A DNA stretch of 64,000 nucleotides from Mytilinidion resinicola (GCF_010093595.1 NW_022985445.1:837106-901105); one strand, 5' to 3'. Positions 11,278 through 22,486 are shown, numbered from the stretch's first letter. Made by a program: numbers and translations. The notes: generated from the sequence alone by a model not told the origin.

Positions 11278-14200
11278 ATGTTACGAAGGTTCTCAAGTAC
11301 GTTTCGCAAGGACAAAAAGAAGGAGAATGGCCAGGTCAATGGCGAGACAAACGGTGTTGCTTCCTCAGAGAAAACCTCGCGCCGCCAGAGTCAATACCTG
11401 AAATCCGAGCAACCTGATCATTCCGCGAAGCGGGAGGAGGTCAGCGGGACCTTTGAGCAGTATGCGCAAGTTCTCCACGCAGCGCAGAGGCCCTTGCCTA
11501 GCCAGACAGGAGATGGTTCATATCTCCACAAGGATGAGCCAAGTGGACTTTTGGCCGACATCAAAAACTTGGGATTTAAGGACCTCAAGACCGTCAAGGA
11601 GCTTGTGGAATCTAAAGCGAAGGGCGAGCTTGTGGATGATAAAACATACATCATGGAGCGCGTCATTCAGGTATTTCCTATAACTCTTCTCCGTCGGGAC
11701 CATATTAATTATGATTGCAGCTAGTTGCCGGCCTCCCCACTTTGTCCAAGAATCGAGTGGAATTGGTGAGTAGTTATCAAGTAGCTGAAATCGATCCTAA
11801 CCTTCAGCAAGACAAACGCATTCGTTGATGAGCTATGGAATTCCTTGCAACATCCGCCACTATCGTGAGCTGCCCTAGACATCCTTCTTTTGGCTGGTTT
11901 TTATGCTGATTTGTTATTAGATACTTGGGCGATAAGTTCACCTATCGTCAAGCCGATGGATCTAACAATGTAAGTCGCACCGCGCACATGACATCGCGAC
12001 AATAGCTTACAAATTTAGAATATAATGTATCCTCATCTCGGTGCCGGTAAGCTTTCCTTCTTGTCTTGAACCTAATTCATCACGCTAGGCGTGAAAAAGG
12101 TGGCATGTTCACAAGCACGCTGCCTCATACGTACCCATGTCTGCCACTGCTTGAAGCGCTTCGACAAGTTTTCAAGTGGCTCAAGGTGAAGAGCTAGCCC
12201 AAGGTGAAGAGCTTCCATCACTCTCAGATTTCCGAAAATGCATTGAAGCACCCCAAGCAGTGGCCGACCGCGGTACACATGAAACAGCGTGCTTGATAGT
12301 TGTCCACCTTTATAGCCCCCGTGTTTATGGAGCTAAAAGTTTATCAGCAAATACGCCCTACGCTCGTAGTGTCCTACCAAAAACAATATCCCCGGGAGCT
12401 CTCCCAGATCCTGGTCTGATCTTCGATGCCGTTTTTGCCCGCCACGACTTCACCGAACACCCGAACAAGGTTTCAAGTGTCTTGTTTTACTGGGCCTCGC
12501 TGATCATTCACGATCTCTTCCAGACCGATCACAGTGACATGAATAACTCCCAAACATCCTCTTATTTGGATCTGTCTCCTCTCTATGGTGATACGCAAGA
12601 AGACCAGGACCAAATCCGGACATTCAAAGATGGTAAGCTGAAGGCTGACTGCTTCTCTGAGCAGCGTATGCTTGGCTTCCCACCAGGCTGCGGAGTGCTT
12701 CTTATAATGTTTAATCGGTTCCACAACTACGTCGTCGACCAGCTCGCAGCAATCAATGAGAACGGACGTTTCAGCAAACCAAGGGACGGACTTCCAAAAG
12801 AAATGGCCGACAAAGCTTGGGCAAAGCGTGACAATGACTTGTTTCAGACTGGTCGCTTGGTGACGTGTGGCTTGTATATCAACATCACTCTTCTGGACTG
12901 TGAGTAATTTTCCATAAATTCAACTTGCCAGTCATCCTTTTGAGCTCTCCGTAAACTCTCAAGGCCACCCCAGACACTGTCAAACGAGTATACACAGGCG
13001 TTCTACTTGGACTATCCTTATCTATCTCCACTGCTTCAAGGTAGCAAGTATGACTAACGTGCATCAAGATCTTCGTACCATCGTCAATCTGAACAGGAGC
13101 AACACTACATGGACCCTCGACCCACGTGTTGATATGGAAAAGTCCTTTGGAAAGGATGGTACACCACGAGGAGTTGGTAACCAGGTCTCTGCCGAGTTCA
13201 ACTTGGTGTACCGCTGGCATTCCGCAACCAGTAAGAAGGATGAAGAATGGACTGAAAACATGTATCGCGAGATGTTTGGCAAGCCTGCAGAAGAGGTTCC
13301 GATGCATGAATTGATGATTGGCCTCGGGAAATGGAATGCTAGTCTGGATAAAGACCCACAAAAGCGCCCATTCGCCAAGCTAGAGAGAGATGCTGATGGC
13401 AAATATAGCGACGACGAGTTGGTTGCAATCATTTCCGATAGCATTGAGGATTGTGCGGGGGTATGTTCACTTCATATCTTTGCTCATAATAACTCGTCAC
13501 AGATCCGTGTACACTTGTTTGCCGCTGCTTGAAGCTCCTCGACACATTTTTGAATTTGTAAATTTTGTCGACTGGAGCAATCAGTAGGCTTACTGGGCCA
13601 CCTCAGGCATTAGCAGAACAGTGTACATGGATCAATGGCGAGGCACTTTATGTACATCAGTTCTTGCTAACACTTTATAGGCCTTTGGCGCCAACAACGT
13701 GCCAAAAGCTCTACGAGCAGTTGAGATCTTGGGAATGATGCAAGCTCGCAAATGGGGACTTGCAACTCTGAACGAATTCAGGACCTTCTTTGGTCTAGCG
13801 CCGCATAAAACTTTTGAGAGCATAAACTCAGATCCCAAGGTTGCGGAGCAACTACGCCACCTCTACGATCATCCAGACTATGTTGAGATGTAAGCTATGT
13901 TTACATCGAATACCTCCCGATATCTTGCTTATCATCTTCTCAGGTATCCTGGTATTGTTGCAGAGGAAGCAAAGGTACCGATGGTTCCTGGTGTTGGCAT
14001 TGCACCCACCTTCACCATTTCCAGAGCCATTCTCTCAGATGCTGTAGTTTTGGTTCGCGGTGATCGATTCTATACGATTGACTACCACGCGAAGAATTTG
14101 ACCAAGTAAGTACTTTGGCACGCTGGGCATGAACAAGGTGGCACACTCATCAAGCCTCTGTCTCGTGCAGCCGTGTACACCTGGCTGCCACTGCTTGGGG

Positions 14201-16391
14201 TGCTTCAATGCATTTTCAGGAATCTGAAGCTCTTCACCTTGGACTATGTTAAAGCGCGTTGAAGCCCTCCAAGCACTGACAGACCGGTGTACACACCCAC
14301 CCCCACGGCTTGTTCTAGGGAGTAAAGTACCGCCTTTTTTATGCCTCGCGTGTCTGGTTCCTCCACACCAACGATAATTCTGACCAAATGTAGCTGGGGT
14401 TTCAATGAAGTCCAGTACGACCTGAACGTCGAACAAGGATGCGTATTCGTAGGTAGAAGGAATCATACGACACGAAGCAATACTGATTTAACTGTAGTAC
14501 AAATTGTTCCTTCGCTCATTCCCAGCCCATTTCAAGCCGGACAGCATCTACGCTCATTTCCCCATGACGGTTCCCTCAGAGAATCGCAAGATCATGAAGA
14601 CCCTTGGCCGAGAGAGCCACTACTCTTATGATCGTCCTCGATTCATTCCACCGCGTGTCAATCTCACAACGTACATTGGCGCGAAGAGTGTCCTTGACAA
14701 TCAGAAAGTGTTTAAAGTCACGTGGGGTAAGACCACCGAAGAACTGATGGGCAAAGGTGGAGCTCACTTCATGCTGTAAGGATCGTGCTACTCTACATTG
14801 ACATGATTGATATTGACCGATTCCGCAGTTCTGGAGACACTCCGCTCCACGCAAAACAACGACAAACCATGGCGAAATCACTATACCGGGAGAACTGGCA
14901 CCGTGATATCAAAAACTTCTATGAGCATATCACACTGAAGCTTCTGCATGAGAAATCGTTCAAGATTGCTGGTGTCAACCATGTTGACATTACAAGAGAG
15001 TAAGTTTAGCCCCTGACTTTCGATTAAGAACTCTAGTAGCCTGCACACTCGGTTGCTGCTTCTTGGGGGCCGCCATCGGGTTTTCAGATTCCGACATGAC
15101 ATCGAGCTGAGATTTGGAGAACCGCATGGGGGCAACCCTAACATTGGCAAACGAGTGTACACAGACCAAGAAAACTGACCTTCTGACAGCGTCGGCAACC
15201 TCGCCCACGTCCACTTCGCAGCAAATGTCTTCTCACTACCACTGAAGACGAAAGAGCACCCTCGTGGTGTGTTCACTGAACACGAGATGTACATGGCCGT
15301 CGCCGTAATCTTCATTTGCATTTTCTTCGACATGGACCCGGCGAAGAGCTTCCCTCTCCACATGGGTGCTCGAGCCGTCGCCAAAGCGCTCGGCAAGCTC
15401 GTCGAGGCCAACGTCAAAGCCGTCAGCTTGACCGGCTGGATCGCTGGAATCGTTGATGGCATCGCTCAAAACGAGTCGTATCTAACCGACTACGGCGTCC
15501 ACATGGTCCGGCGTCTTCTCGAGTCCGGAATGGGTGCAGAAGAGGTTGCGTGGTCGCAGATCTTGCCGGTAGCATGCGCTATGGTACCTAACCAGGCTCA
15601 GGTGGTAAGCATTCGTACTCCTCTCACTGTTCCTCTTGGAAATCCGAAAGACGCTAACGGTATCCCAAGTTCACCCAAGCACTCGACTTCTACCTCTCCC
15701 CCCGCGGTTCCAAGTACCTCCCCGAAATTAACCGCCTCGCCAGGCTCGATACCCCCGAAGCCGACGATGCCATCCTGCACTACTGCATGGAAGGCATCCG
15801 GCTCAACGGCACCTTCGGCTCCTATCGCGAAGCTGCCTCGGCCTGCACCGTCGACGACGGCGGCCGTGAGGTCACCGTCAAGGCCGGCGACAAGGTTTTC
15901 GTGTCGTTCGTGGGCGCTGCTAAGGACCCTGTTATGTTTCCGGACCCGGAGGAGGTTAAGGTCGACCGTCCGATGGAGAATTATATCCATTATGGCGTTG
16001 GTCCGCATGAGTGTTTGGGGAAGGATGCGAGTCGAGTTGCGTTGACGGCGATGCTGAAGACGGTAGGAAAGCTCGATGGGTTGAGGAGAGCCCCCGGGCC
16101 AAAGGGGGAGTTGAAGAAGATTCCGAGGTAGGTTTGAGTGTTTTCCTTTCTCCTGATCTCTGAGTTGCTAGATTTGCGATTGCGGGGATGTTCGCTGACT
16201 CTTCATAGACCTGGCGGATTTTACGTCTATATGAAAGAAGACCATGGCTCTTACTTCCCCTTCCCGCTCAGTAAGTCAAACCCTCTCCACATCACTCCCA
16301 TCATCATAAGTGCTAACGCAACATAGCTATGCAAGTCAATTGGGACGGCGAACTGCCCCCGATTCCGCCCATGCCCAAGGGCGGGAAGTAG
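11278..16391 (+). CDS. ppoA: PpoA-type fatty-acid dioxygenase/P450 fusion (linoleate diol synthase)
   Basis: Psi-factor-producing oxygenase: an N-terminal heme dioxygenase makes a hydroperoxy fatty acid and a C-terminal P450 domain isomerises it to a diol. The 16 exons are 11278-11670, 11721-11765, 11812-11864, 11921-11969, 12019-12046, 12348-12899, 13069-13460, 13681-13889, 13944-14105, 14394-14448, 14498-14775, 14829-14999, 15190-15604, 15670-16127, 16209-16270 and 16327-16391, totalling 1128 aa with every junction in phase. The dioxygenase part shows IIHDLF (candidate distal His244) and YRWH (catalytic Tyr421, proximal His424). The P450 part shows VPNQAQ (Asn930, Gln933, the isomerase pair known from PpoA) and GVGPHECLG with heme-ligand Cys1049. 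Both active sites look intact, which argues for a diol synthase rather than a PpoC-like 10-dioxygenase. Five introns are 169-301 bp; the rest are 42-81 bp. The choice between 5,8- and 7,8-diol product is not decidable here. Confidence 0.93.
12081..12324 (+). mobile_element. palindromic MITE-like element B3, inside intron 5 of the oxygenase gene
   Basis: About 244 bp within intron 12047-12347. The ends CACGCTAGGCGTG and CCCCCGTGT, and the inner stem TCTGCCACTGCTTGAAGCG pairing with GAAGCACCCCAAGCAGTGG, match the B family. The loop contains a local duplication of CCAAGGTGAAGAGCT. The intron without the element would be about 57 bp. Splice sites lie outside the element. Confidence 0.75.
13485..13652 (+). 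mobile_element. palindromic MITE-like element A2, inside intron 7 of the oxygenase gene
   Basis: About 168 bp within intron 13461-13680. It shares ACTCGTCACAGATCCGTGTA, GCTTGAAGCTCCTCGA and GCCACCTCAGGCA blocks with element A1, which sits in a gene on the other strand. The residual intron would be about 52 bp. Confidence 0.75.
14119..14352 (-). mobile_element. palindromic MITE-like element B4, inside intron 9 of the oxygenase gene
   Basis: About 234 bp within intron 14106-14393. Ends and stem match the B family, but the asymmetric loop (GAAGCTCTTCACCTTGG) is the reverse complement of the B3 loop, so this copy is inverted relative to B1-B3. The residual intron would be about 54 bp. Confidence 0.75.
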
Positions 16392-16612
16392 GCCAAGAAA
16401 GCTGTAGGAGAGCTCGGAAAGATATACCCAGCAGTTCATCGCTCGTTATGCAAACCATCGCTTTTGTTAGTTATCGATCGATCTTGGTATGAACGGGACC
16501 GTTGTCTATGTAACGTCTAGGTTGAAAAACATACTTTTGGGTTATGCTGCGGCTATTTTATCGTCAGTGCGCGTCTGACTCTGACTAAGATGAGTGCATG
16601 AAAGGGCGCTCT
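16392..16612. other. convergent 3' region between oxygenase and SnoaL-like gene
   Basis: The two genes converge and 221 bp separate their stop codons. No terminator-specific signal is evident beyond AT-rich stretches. Confidence 0.4.
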
Positions 16613-17442
16613 TCATTTCTGCATAATGCCCTCGTCACCAATTCTCTTCATAAATCGCACCTCTCGCTTCTTGATCAACCACAAGCCTGACGCTCCTGGC
16701 ATTCCGGGTGCTGCTCCCTCACAACAAACCAACTGATCCATGTACTTCCCGTATGCAGTAATGACCTGGCCTTCGAAGGCGCCGTGCCCAAAATGCGAGC
16801 CAGTGAAGTATGTTTCTGCCGAGGCACTTTTGCCGTCGTCGTTGAACGTGATGATTTGGGTGGTGAGGGCGTGCTGTGTGACTACTTTGCCAAGTCTATG
16901 TTGTCCAAGTCAGCCTTCTGATCAACTGATGTGAAGGTTACAATCCTCAATCGCCGAGGTGTGTATGTTACAAAGCTTCATGGGCCAGACCCAGCAGCTA
17001 CGGAACGGAATCACTCCGGTGACGTTATCACAGTGTGACGATCTATCGCTTGCTTTCTAGGATCTTGGAGTCTTGGGAAGCGTCGGCGTGAGATTTGCCT
17101 AGGTAGATCTACCTTGAGTATGGGCACTTGACATGGAGTCTTACAGTACCTGGTACATCCCTGACCAAGTTGCGTGTCCCGACAGAATTACCCTTGGTCG
17201 AATTGAACGGTGCATAGAAGTCAGATAAATGTGAGATAGACGCCTTACCTTGCACGGATCTTACTCTCCAATGCCTCGATGCCTTTCAGGTCGCCGCCAG
17301 GAAACGGATACGTAGCGTCCACGTCTGTCGTAAAGACCTCTGCCAGACGCTCGAATTCCTTGGAGTCCAGTGCGACGCAATACCGTGAGATGACGTTCTG
17401 GATGGCAAAGTAGTCTAGAGGATTCACCAATCGCTGGGCCAT
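16613..17442 (-). CDS. SnoaL-like (NTF2-fold) domain protein
   Basis: Two exons, 17442-17249 and 16895-16613, 158 aa. The N-terminal helix pattern NPLDYFAIQNVISRYCVALDSKEFERLAEVFTTDVDATYP, followed by GIEALESKIRARLGKVVTQHALTTQ and later AETYFTGSHFG, is the usual SnoaL_4 layout. Members act as small cyclases, hydratases, or partners in fungal secondary metabolism and catabolism. A catalytic role cannot be assigned from sequence alone. The start at 17442 gives MAQRLVNPLDYF, the usual leader length. The single intron, 353 bp (16896-17248), is unusually long. The gene lies between an oxylipin oxygenase and an MFS transporter, so a shared small-molecule pathway is possible. Confidence 0.8.
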
Positions 17443-18576
17443 GATCTTAACCAGGGGGGCTGGCTCGAATCTAAGCGATCTGTTGTAGATAGATTGATTG
17501 ATGCTGAGAGGCAAGGAAATGAGCGTTCAGAATCCGAAGAAGATGAGGGGTTGTACTTCGTAGATCGCGTCATGTGACCGAAGTATTCAAGTGCATACCC
17601 CGCGAACCAAGTAGGATGCCAGTGTCGCAGATCCAGCCTACATTGCCTTCATGCATAGATTCGCTGTTATCGGCGAGGATTAGTCCCGATCTGCCCCTGG
17701 ATGTGCTGCTTCGCTATTCTGGGAACAGCATCCTTCCACACTCTGCATCGGCCTACTTCATCCCCAAGCTCCAGCTCGTGCTGGAGGAGTGTCCTGCACC
17801 TCGCCGCAATGCTTCTTCTGGGCGATTCGTCCGATCGAGGCACTCCGTCTTGTTCCGAGTACACTCTAGACTGCCTGCCTTGGCTGCTTGGGGGCGCGCA
17901 AGATCTTTGTGTGCGCTGACAGTATCACGCAGCATTTTCATCGGTTTTTCAACCTCGCATCGTCGTCTAGCCTAGCCGTCAAGGAGGTCGCCGCCGGTCC
18001 AATCCAACGCTGGCATTGCATCTAGTCGGTGCCACTCCTTCGACCTGGTGCCCGGAAGCTGCAACAGCCACGGAGGCAATGGGGGCCTCTGCGGTATCAC
18101 GAGAAGCGCCTTTCGGGTTATCAAAGCGTTCCGCCTCCTTGCTTATTCAAGCGGATGCATACCTATCCTTCCTGCCAATGCTCCCACCGTCATGGTTCCT
18201 AATCACGATGTCCGAAGTTATGCATCTATCCTCGCTCTGCCTGCACTGCCAAGAGCTTCATCCTATAGGGAAATCCGGAGCTGTAAGACCCATCTTCCGC
18301 TGCGGGTGGCGCATTTTCGAAGTGCGGTAGCATTCCCAACGTTTGGATAGATCCCCATGCGGCGAACGCTGCAGCGGTTGAGGCTTGCTAGCTCTCCAAG
18401 GCCAAGGATGTTCGAAAAGAGCGCACTCTGAGACTGGCTGTTTTCTCCGGAGTGGCGTAGGCACGTACAGATAAACCACGGGGTCCCCGCATCCTGGCCG
18501 AGAATCCCAAGACTGGTCTCATCTGCATGGCGAGCACAACACAGATGCCATTGGAAGCCCGATACTGTGTCTCGTT
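17443..18576. other. intergenic, no supported gene
   Basis: Several ORFs of 60-130 codons on both strands show no domain, signal peptide or splice-consistent extension. I see nothing to call. Confidence 0.5.
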
Positions 18577-18803
18577 ACAGATATCCGCACACTTCTCTGC
18601 CACCCCTTGTGGTGCCTCATGATATTTTCAGAATACCAATTTAGGCGGAAGTCCCACCTTTTAAACAACCGGTAAACTCGGCACGCCGCCCCAAGCAGCG
18701 GCAGAGGAATGCACATAAATTGGAAGCGTGATCTATCGCCCTCGATTTCTGGAAATACCATGAGGCACCACAAGCGGTGGTAAGATAGTGTGCGGATATC
18801 TAT
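18577..18803. mobile_element. palindromic MITE-like element C (intergenic)
   Basis: About 227 bp. The left arm ACAGATATCCGCACACTTCT..GGTGCCTCATGATATTTTCAGAA pairs with the right arm TTCTGGAAATACCATGAGGC..GTGTGCGGATATCTATG at roughly 85% by eye over some 57 bp. The interior has CGCCCCAAGCAGCGGCAGAG, close to the B-family stem CACCCCAAGCAGTGGC, suggesting a related or nested element. Confidence 0.65.
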
Positions 18804-19351
18804 GACCACGGGTTTCGTTGAACAGCCAAAGTTGTTTCAATCAGCCTTCCACTCTACTCGAGGGAGCCATGCTATCCGCGCGAATTTGCATCCAAGACAA
18901 CGCAAGCCACCCGTTACTGTGTCCCTCCCTTTTTAGGAGGGGCGCCATTGTATGCGACCGCCTCTCAACATTGAGTCCAGTGAGGGCTCTGAGCACGAGA
19001 GGCTGCAGTCTGTGCAAGCAAATGCGCGGCCCCGTGTCAAGGGCTCACACCGCGAGGTTTGATAGGCAGTCACGGTTTGCTTCCTGTCCAGCATGCGGCC
19101 GAGCCGAAGGAAGGCAGAGTGCGGACCATGATCACCGCTTCCTTGCTCCCAGCAAGGCTAGGGATCCCCTCCTGTCGCACAGGTATGCAGATAATCTCAG
19201 TGACCAGGTGGCCACGTTCCTTCGGCACCGTGCGTGGATATAAATGCAGGTAACCCAGGCAAGTATGCACGGGACAAACTTCACTGCCCCTTCACGTCCA
19301 TAGTCCTCACTTTTCTTCCATTCTCTTACTCTCTTTACGGACCTCGAAGAT
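18804..19351. other. promoter-side intergenic region of the MFS gene
   Basis: No ORF with recognisable protein character. The last 100 bp are pyrimidine-rich before the ATG at 19352. Confidence 0.4.
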
Positions 19352-21275
19352 ATGGAGTCTCCACCAGCGGCTGGGCTGCTTAATGTTGACCTGTCTAACG
19401 ACTCCAAGACGAGAGCTCCCGCTGTTGACGCTATTTCGTCATGTTCAGGTTCTGTATCTGAGTTTGACGAGAAAGCAACTAAGCGGCTATTGAGGAAGAT
19501 TGACATAATCTTGATTCCTTTTCTCTCCCTTTTGTACCTGTAAGCTACGCCCTCTCTCCAACCTTATTTCTTTGATTTGCTAACAATTCCATAGCCTGAG
19601 CTTTCTGGACCGATCGAACATCGGTAATGCTCGGCTAGCAGGTCTTGAGGCCGATTTGAAGATGGGAGGGCTACAATACAACGTAACGTACCACAAGACC
19701 TCAATATCTACTGCTCGGTGATCTAATCCCGGAACAGGACGCTCTCGCCATCTTCTTTCCGTTCTACGTGGCTGCGGAAATTCCCTCCAATCTAATGATG
19801 AAACGAACGCGGCCACGGATCTGGATTCCCACCATCATGGTCGCTTGGGGAACTATGTGCATCCTCATGGGCACAGTCAAGAACCATACCGGCCTCATGT
19901 GCATCCGCGCAGCTCTCGGCCTCGCAGAAGGAGGGCTGTTCCCCGGTGTCACGTTCTAGTAGGTCATCCGCTTCCGTACCGCCAGTCTCTTGACTTAGAC
20001 GTTTCATGTAGCATTACCATGTGGTATCGGCGTCACGAATGTGGCTTTCGGATGGCGATTTTCTTCTCAGCTGCGACCGGTGCGGGCGCTTTTGGCGGAC
20101 TGCTAGCCCGTGGCATCGTGGAGCTCGACGGAGCCTGTGGCTTCAGTGGCTGGGCCTGGATCTTCATCATCGAGGGAGCTGTCACTCTCGCTGTCGGTAA
20201 GTGTAGCCGGTGTTGTGTTGCCGTTTCTCTGATAGGTGGTACCAACGCGGACTGACACATACTGGTCATACAGCCCTTTCGGCCTTCTTCCTCATGCACG
20301 ATTATCCGGACACGGCCAAGTTCCTGACGGAAAAGGAAAAGTATGAGGTACGACGACGCCTCGAAGCTGACCGCTCCCATCTGGCCGAGGAGTTTGACAT
20401 GCAGTATTTCTGGGACGCGGTGCGCGACTGGAAGGTCTGGGTGCACATGTTCATTACGATTGGCATCTTCACTCCGCTGTACTCGTTCTCGCTCTTCCTG
20501 CCTACGATTGTCAAGACCCTGGGCTACACAGACAATACGGCGCAGCTAATGACCGTACCACCCTACGTGGTCGCATGCGTCTTCTGCATCTCGGGCGGCT
20601 ACATTGCGGACCGGCACGGCCAGCGTGGAGTTTACATGATTGGGTTCAATCTGCTAGCGTAAGTGGTGTTCTGTGTCTCATGTGCTTATACCTTATTCAA
20701 ACGTCAGCCACACGCCTTGTGCGTCGTCTGGCTGCGCTCGCCCTTCCTCGGTCTCTACTACATTCCCTTTCTGTCTCTATTCCTCCTTTACTTCTTCGTT
20801 GGCCGCTTTCCTCCTTCCATCCCTGCTGACACCCTCCAGCATCATCGGCTTCATCCTCTTGCTCGCCTCCCCTCAACCGCACGTCAAATACGCCGGCACC
20901 TTCCTCGCCGCCGCTGGCATTTACCCCAACGTGCCGCAATGCGTCGCATGGAACGGCAACAACATCGGTGGTGCAGTCAAGCGTTCTGTGGGCATCGCCA
21001 TGCAGGTCGGTGCCGGTAACCTCGGCGGCGCAATTTCAGGCTACATGTACCTTACGCGCGAGTCGCCGCACTTCCGGCAGGGCCACGGCACACTGATTGG
21101 CATGTTAACTATGAGCACCGTTTTGTGCGTGTTCATGAGGTGGTGGGTGGCCCGCGAGAACACGAGGCGGGACCGTGCTGCCGGCGGGAGGAAAGTGGGG
21201 GATTACAGCCGTGAGGAGCTCGAACGCGAACGGACGAGGGGCGATCAGGCGAGTTTCTTCCGATATACGGTGTAG
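19352..21275 (+). CDS. MFS transporter, anion:cation symporter (Dal5/Tna1-like) family
   Basis: Plasma-membrane major facilitator of the allantoate/nicotinate/pantothenate permease type. Six exons: 19352-19539, 19595-19682, 19738-19958, 20012-20196, 20274-20658 and 20840-21275, 500 aa. Family marks are KIDIILIPFLSLLYLLSFLDRSNIGNARLAGLEADL (TM1), FFPFYVAAEIPSNLMMKRTRPRIWIPTIMVAWG, GLAEGGLFPGVTFYITMWYRR (TM4-5), and VPPYVVACVFCISGGYIADR. About 12 membrane segments can be counted, with a hydrophilic central loop around YPDTAKFLTEKEKYEVRRRL. The substrate cannot be read from sequence; organic anions or vitamins are usual. The intron at 20659-20839 is 181 bp, longer than the others (53-77 bp). Confidence 0.92.
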
Positions 21276-22486
21276 GTGTGTAAGTGACTTTCGTTCGGCT
21301 GGGTTATTGGTGAGAGGGAGGGAGCGTAGTAGCTGCGCGGGCCGTGGGTTGTTTGACGAACGAGTAGCGAACGACGATCCGTGGGATAGGTACGAGGCGA
21401 ATGAACCAACGAACGGCCGGGCTTGTGGGAATTCCTCCCTTTCTCTCCTTTTAGGCAACGGACCAGCAGGTAACAGGTGAAGATTCTCGGGATCGAGCGT
21501 GTCGTTTCAACTTTCCTTCTTGTCCTGGTTTGGATATTTCCGAGTACTTGCGCATTGGTTAGGTAGATGGTCGCTCTTTCCGGCGTAGATTTCCTTTTCT
21601 TCTCTCCTATTCCTGCTAGCGTACCTAGACGAATCAACCTCCTCAAATTCTTAAGAATTCGCTTCCAATACTCAATCCATCTCTTCCTCAAAACACAGAA
21701 TCTGGGGAACCGCCCGCTCCGCTGCACACACCCGCGCACGTACCCCACCTCTACCCGCCTGTCTGTATGCCGTGAGCCGTCTCGTGTTCAGCATATGTGT
21801 ACTCCCCGGCGCCTGTCGCGGTCGCCGAGCCTGGGATGCCACCGCGGTTCCTCGCACGGTCACTTTATAAGAGGCATGATATGTATAAGATCCGTGATAT
21901 AGTATTGGATGTCTCTATTCGTGGGCGGAACCGCTGCACGGGTGCCCGGATCTTTTTATTTGTTTGCTAGTTGCACAGGCGTGGGGGATCGCTCCCGTGT
22001 GCATAGATTGCGTCGTTTGTGTGTGTGTGTGCGCGATGGAGGGGTGTGGGGTGATAAAGATGGTTCTGGGGGCACGGAAGGGGAGGGGCGTCATCTGAGA
22101 TCGTTTGGGCGTGGGTGCGTGGGTGTAGGTGTGCAGGTGTTGTTGACGGGGTCGGAGTATAGGAGAGGAGAGGCTGATAAGAGTGAGAACGATAGAGTGT
22201 GGTGGGAGTTAGGAGAGATATTGGAGGTTGAGTATGAGTCTTCGGTCAATGTGTCCTCTGTTTCTTTTGGTAGGAGGCGCGGATTCTTCTGTGTATATCC
22301 ATTGTTCTAGACTTTGCCTCTTTCTTCTGACTACTGGTAGGTGTTACTTCTCTAAAGCTCGTAGGTCATTCTCCTTACTTTGAGGAATGAGAACGCAGTC
22401 GCGGTGTCAAGTTAACCCGAGCCTGCGGCTTGGTTTTCTTGGCGGTCAAATTTCCAAATTTCTAGCCATCGTCGCATCTTCACGCA
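21276..22486. other. intergenic, no supported gene
   Basis: The 3' side of the MFS gene. A G-rich stretch at about 22000-22220 has GTGTGT runs but no gene-like ORF with homology. Confidence 0.5.
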
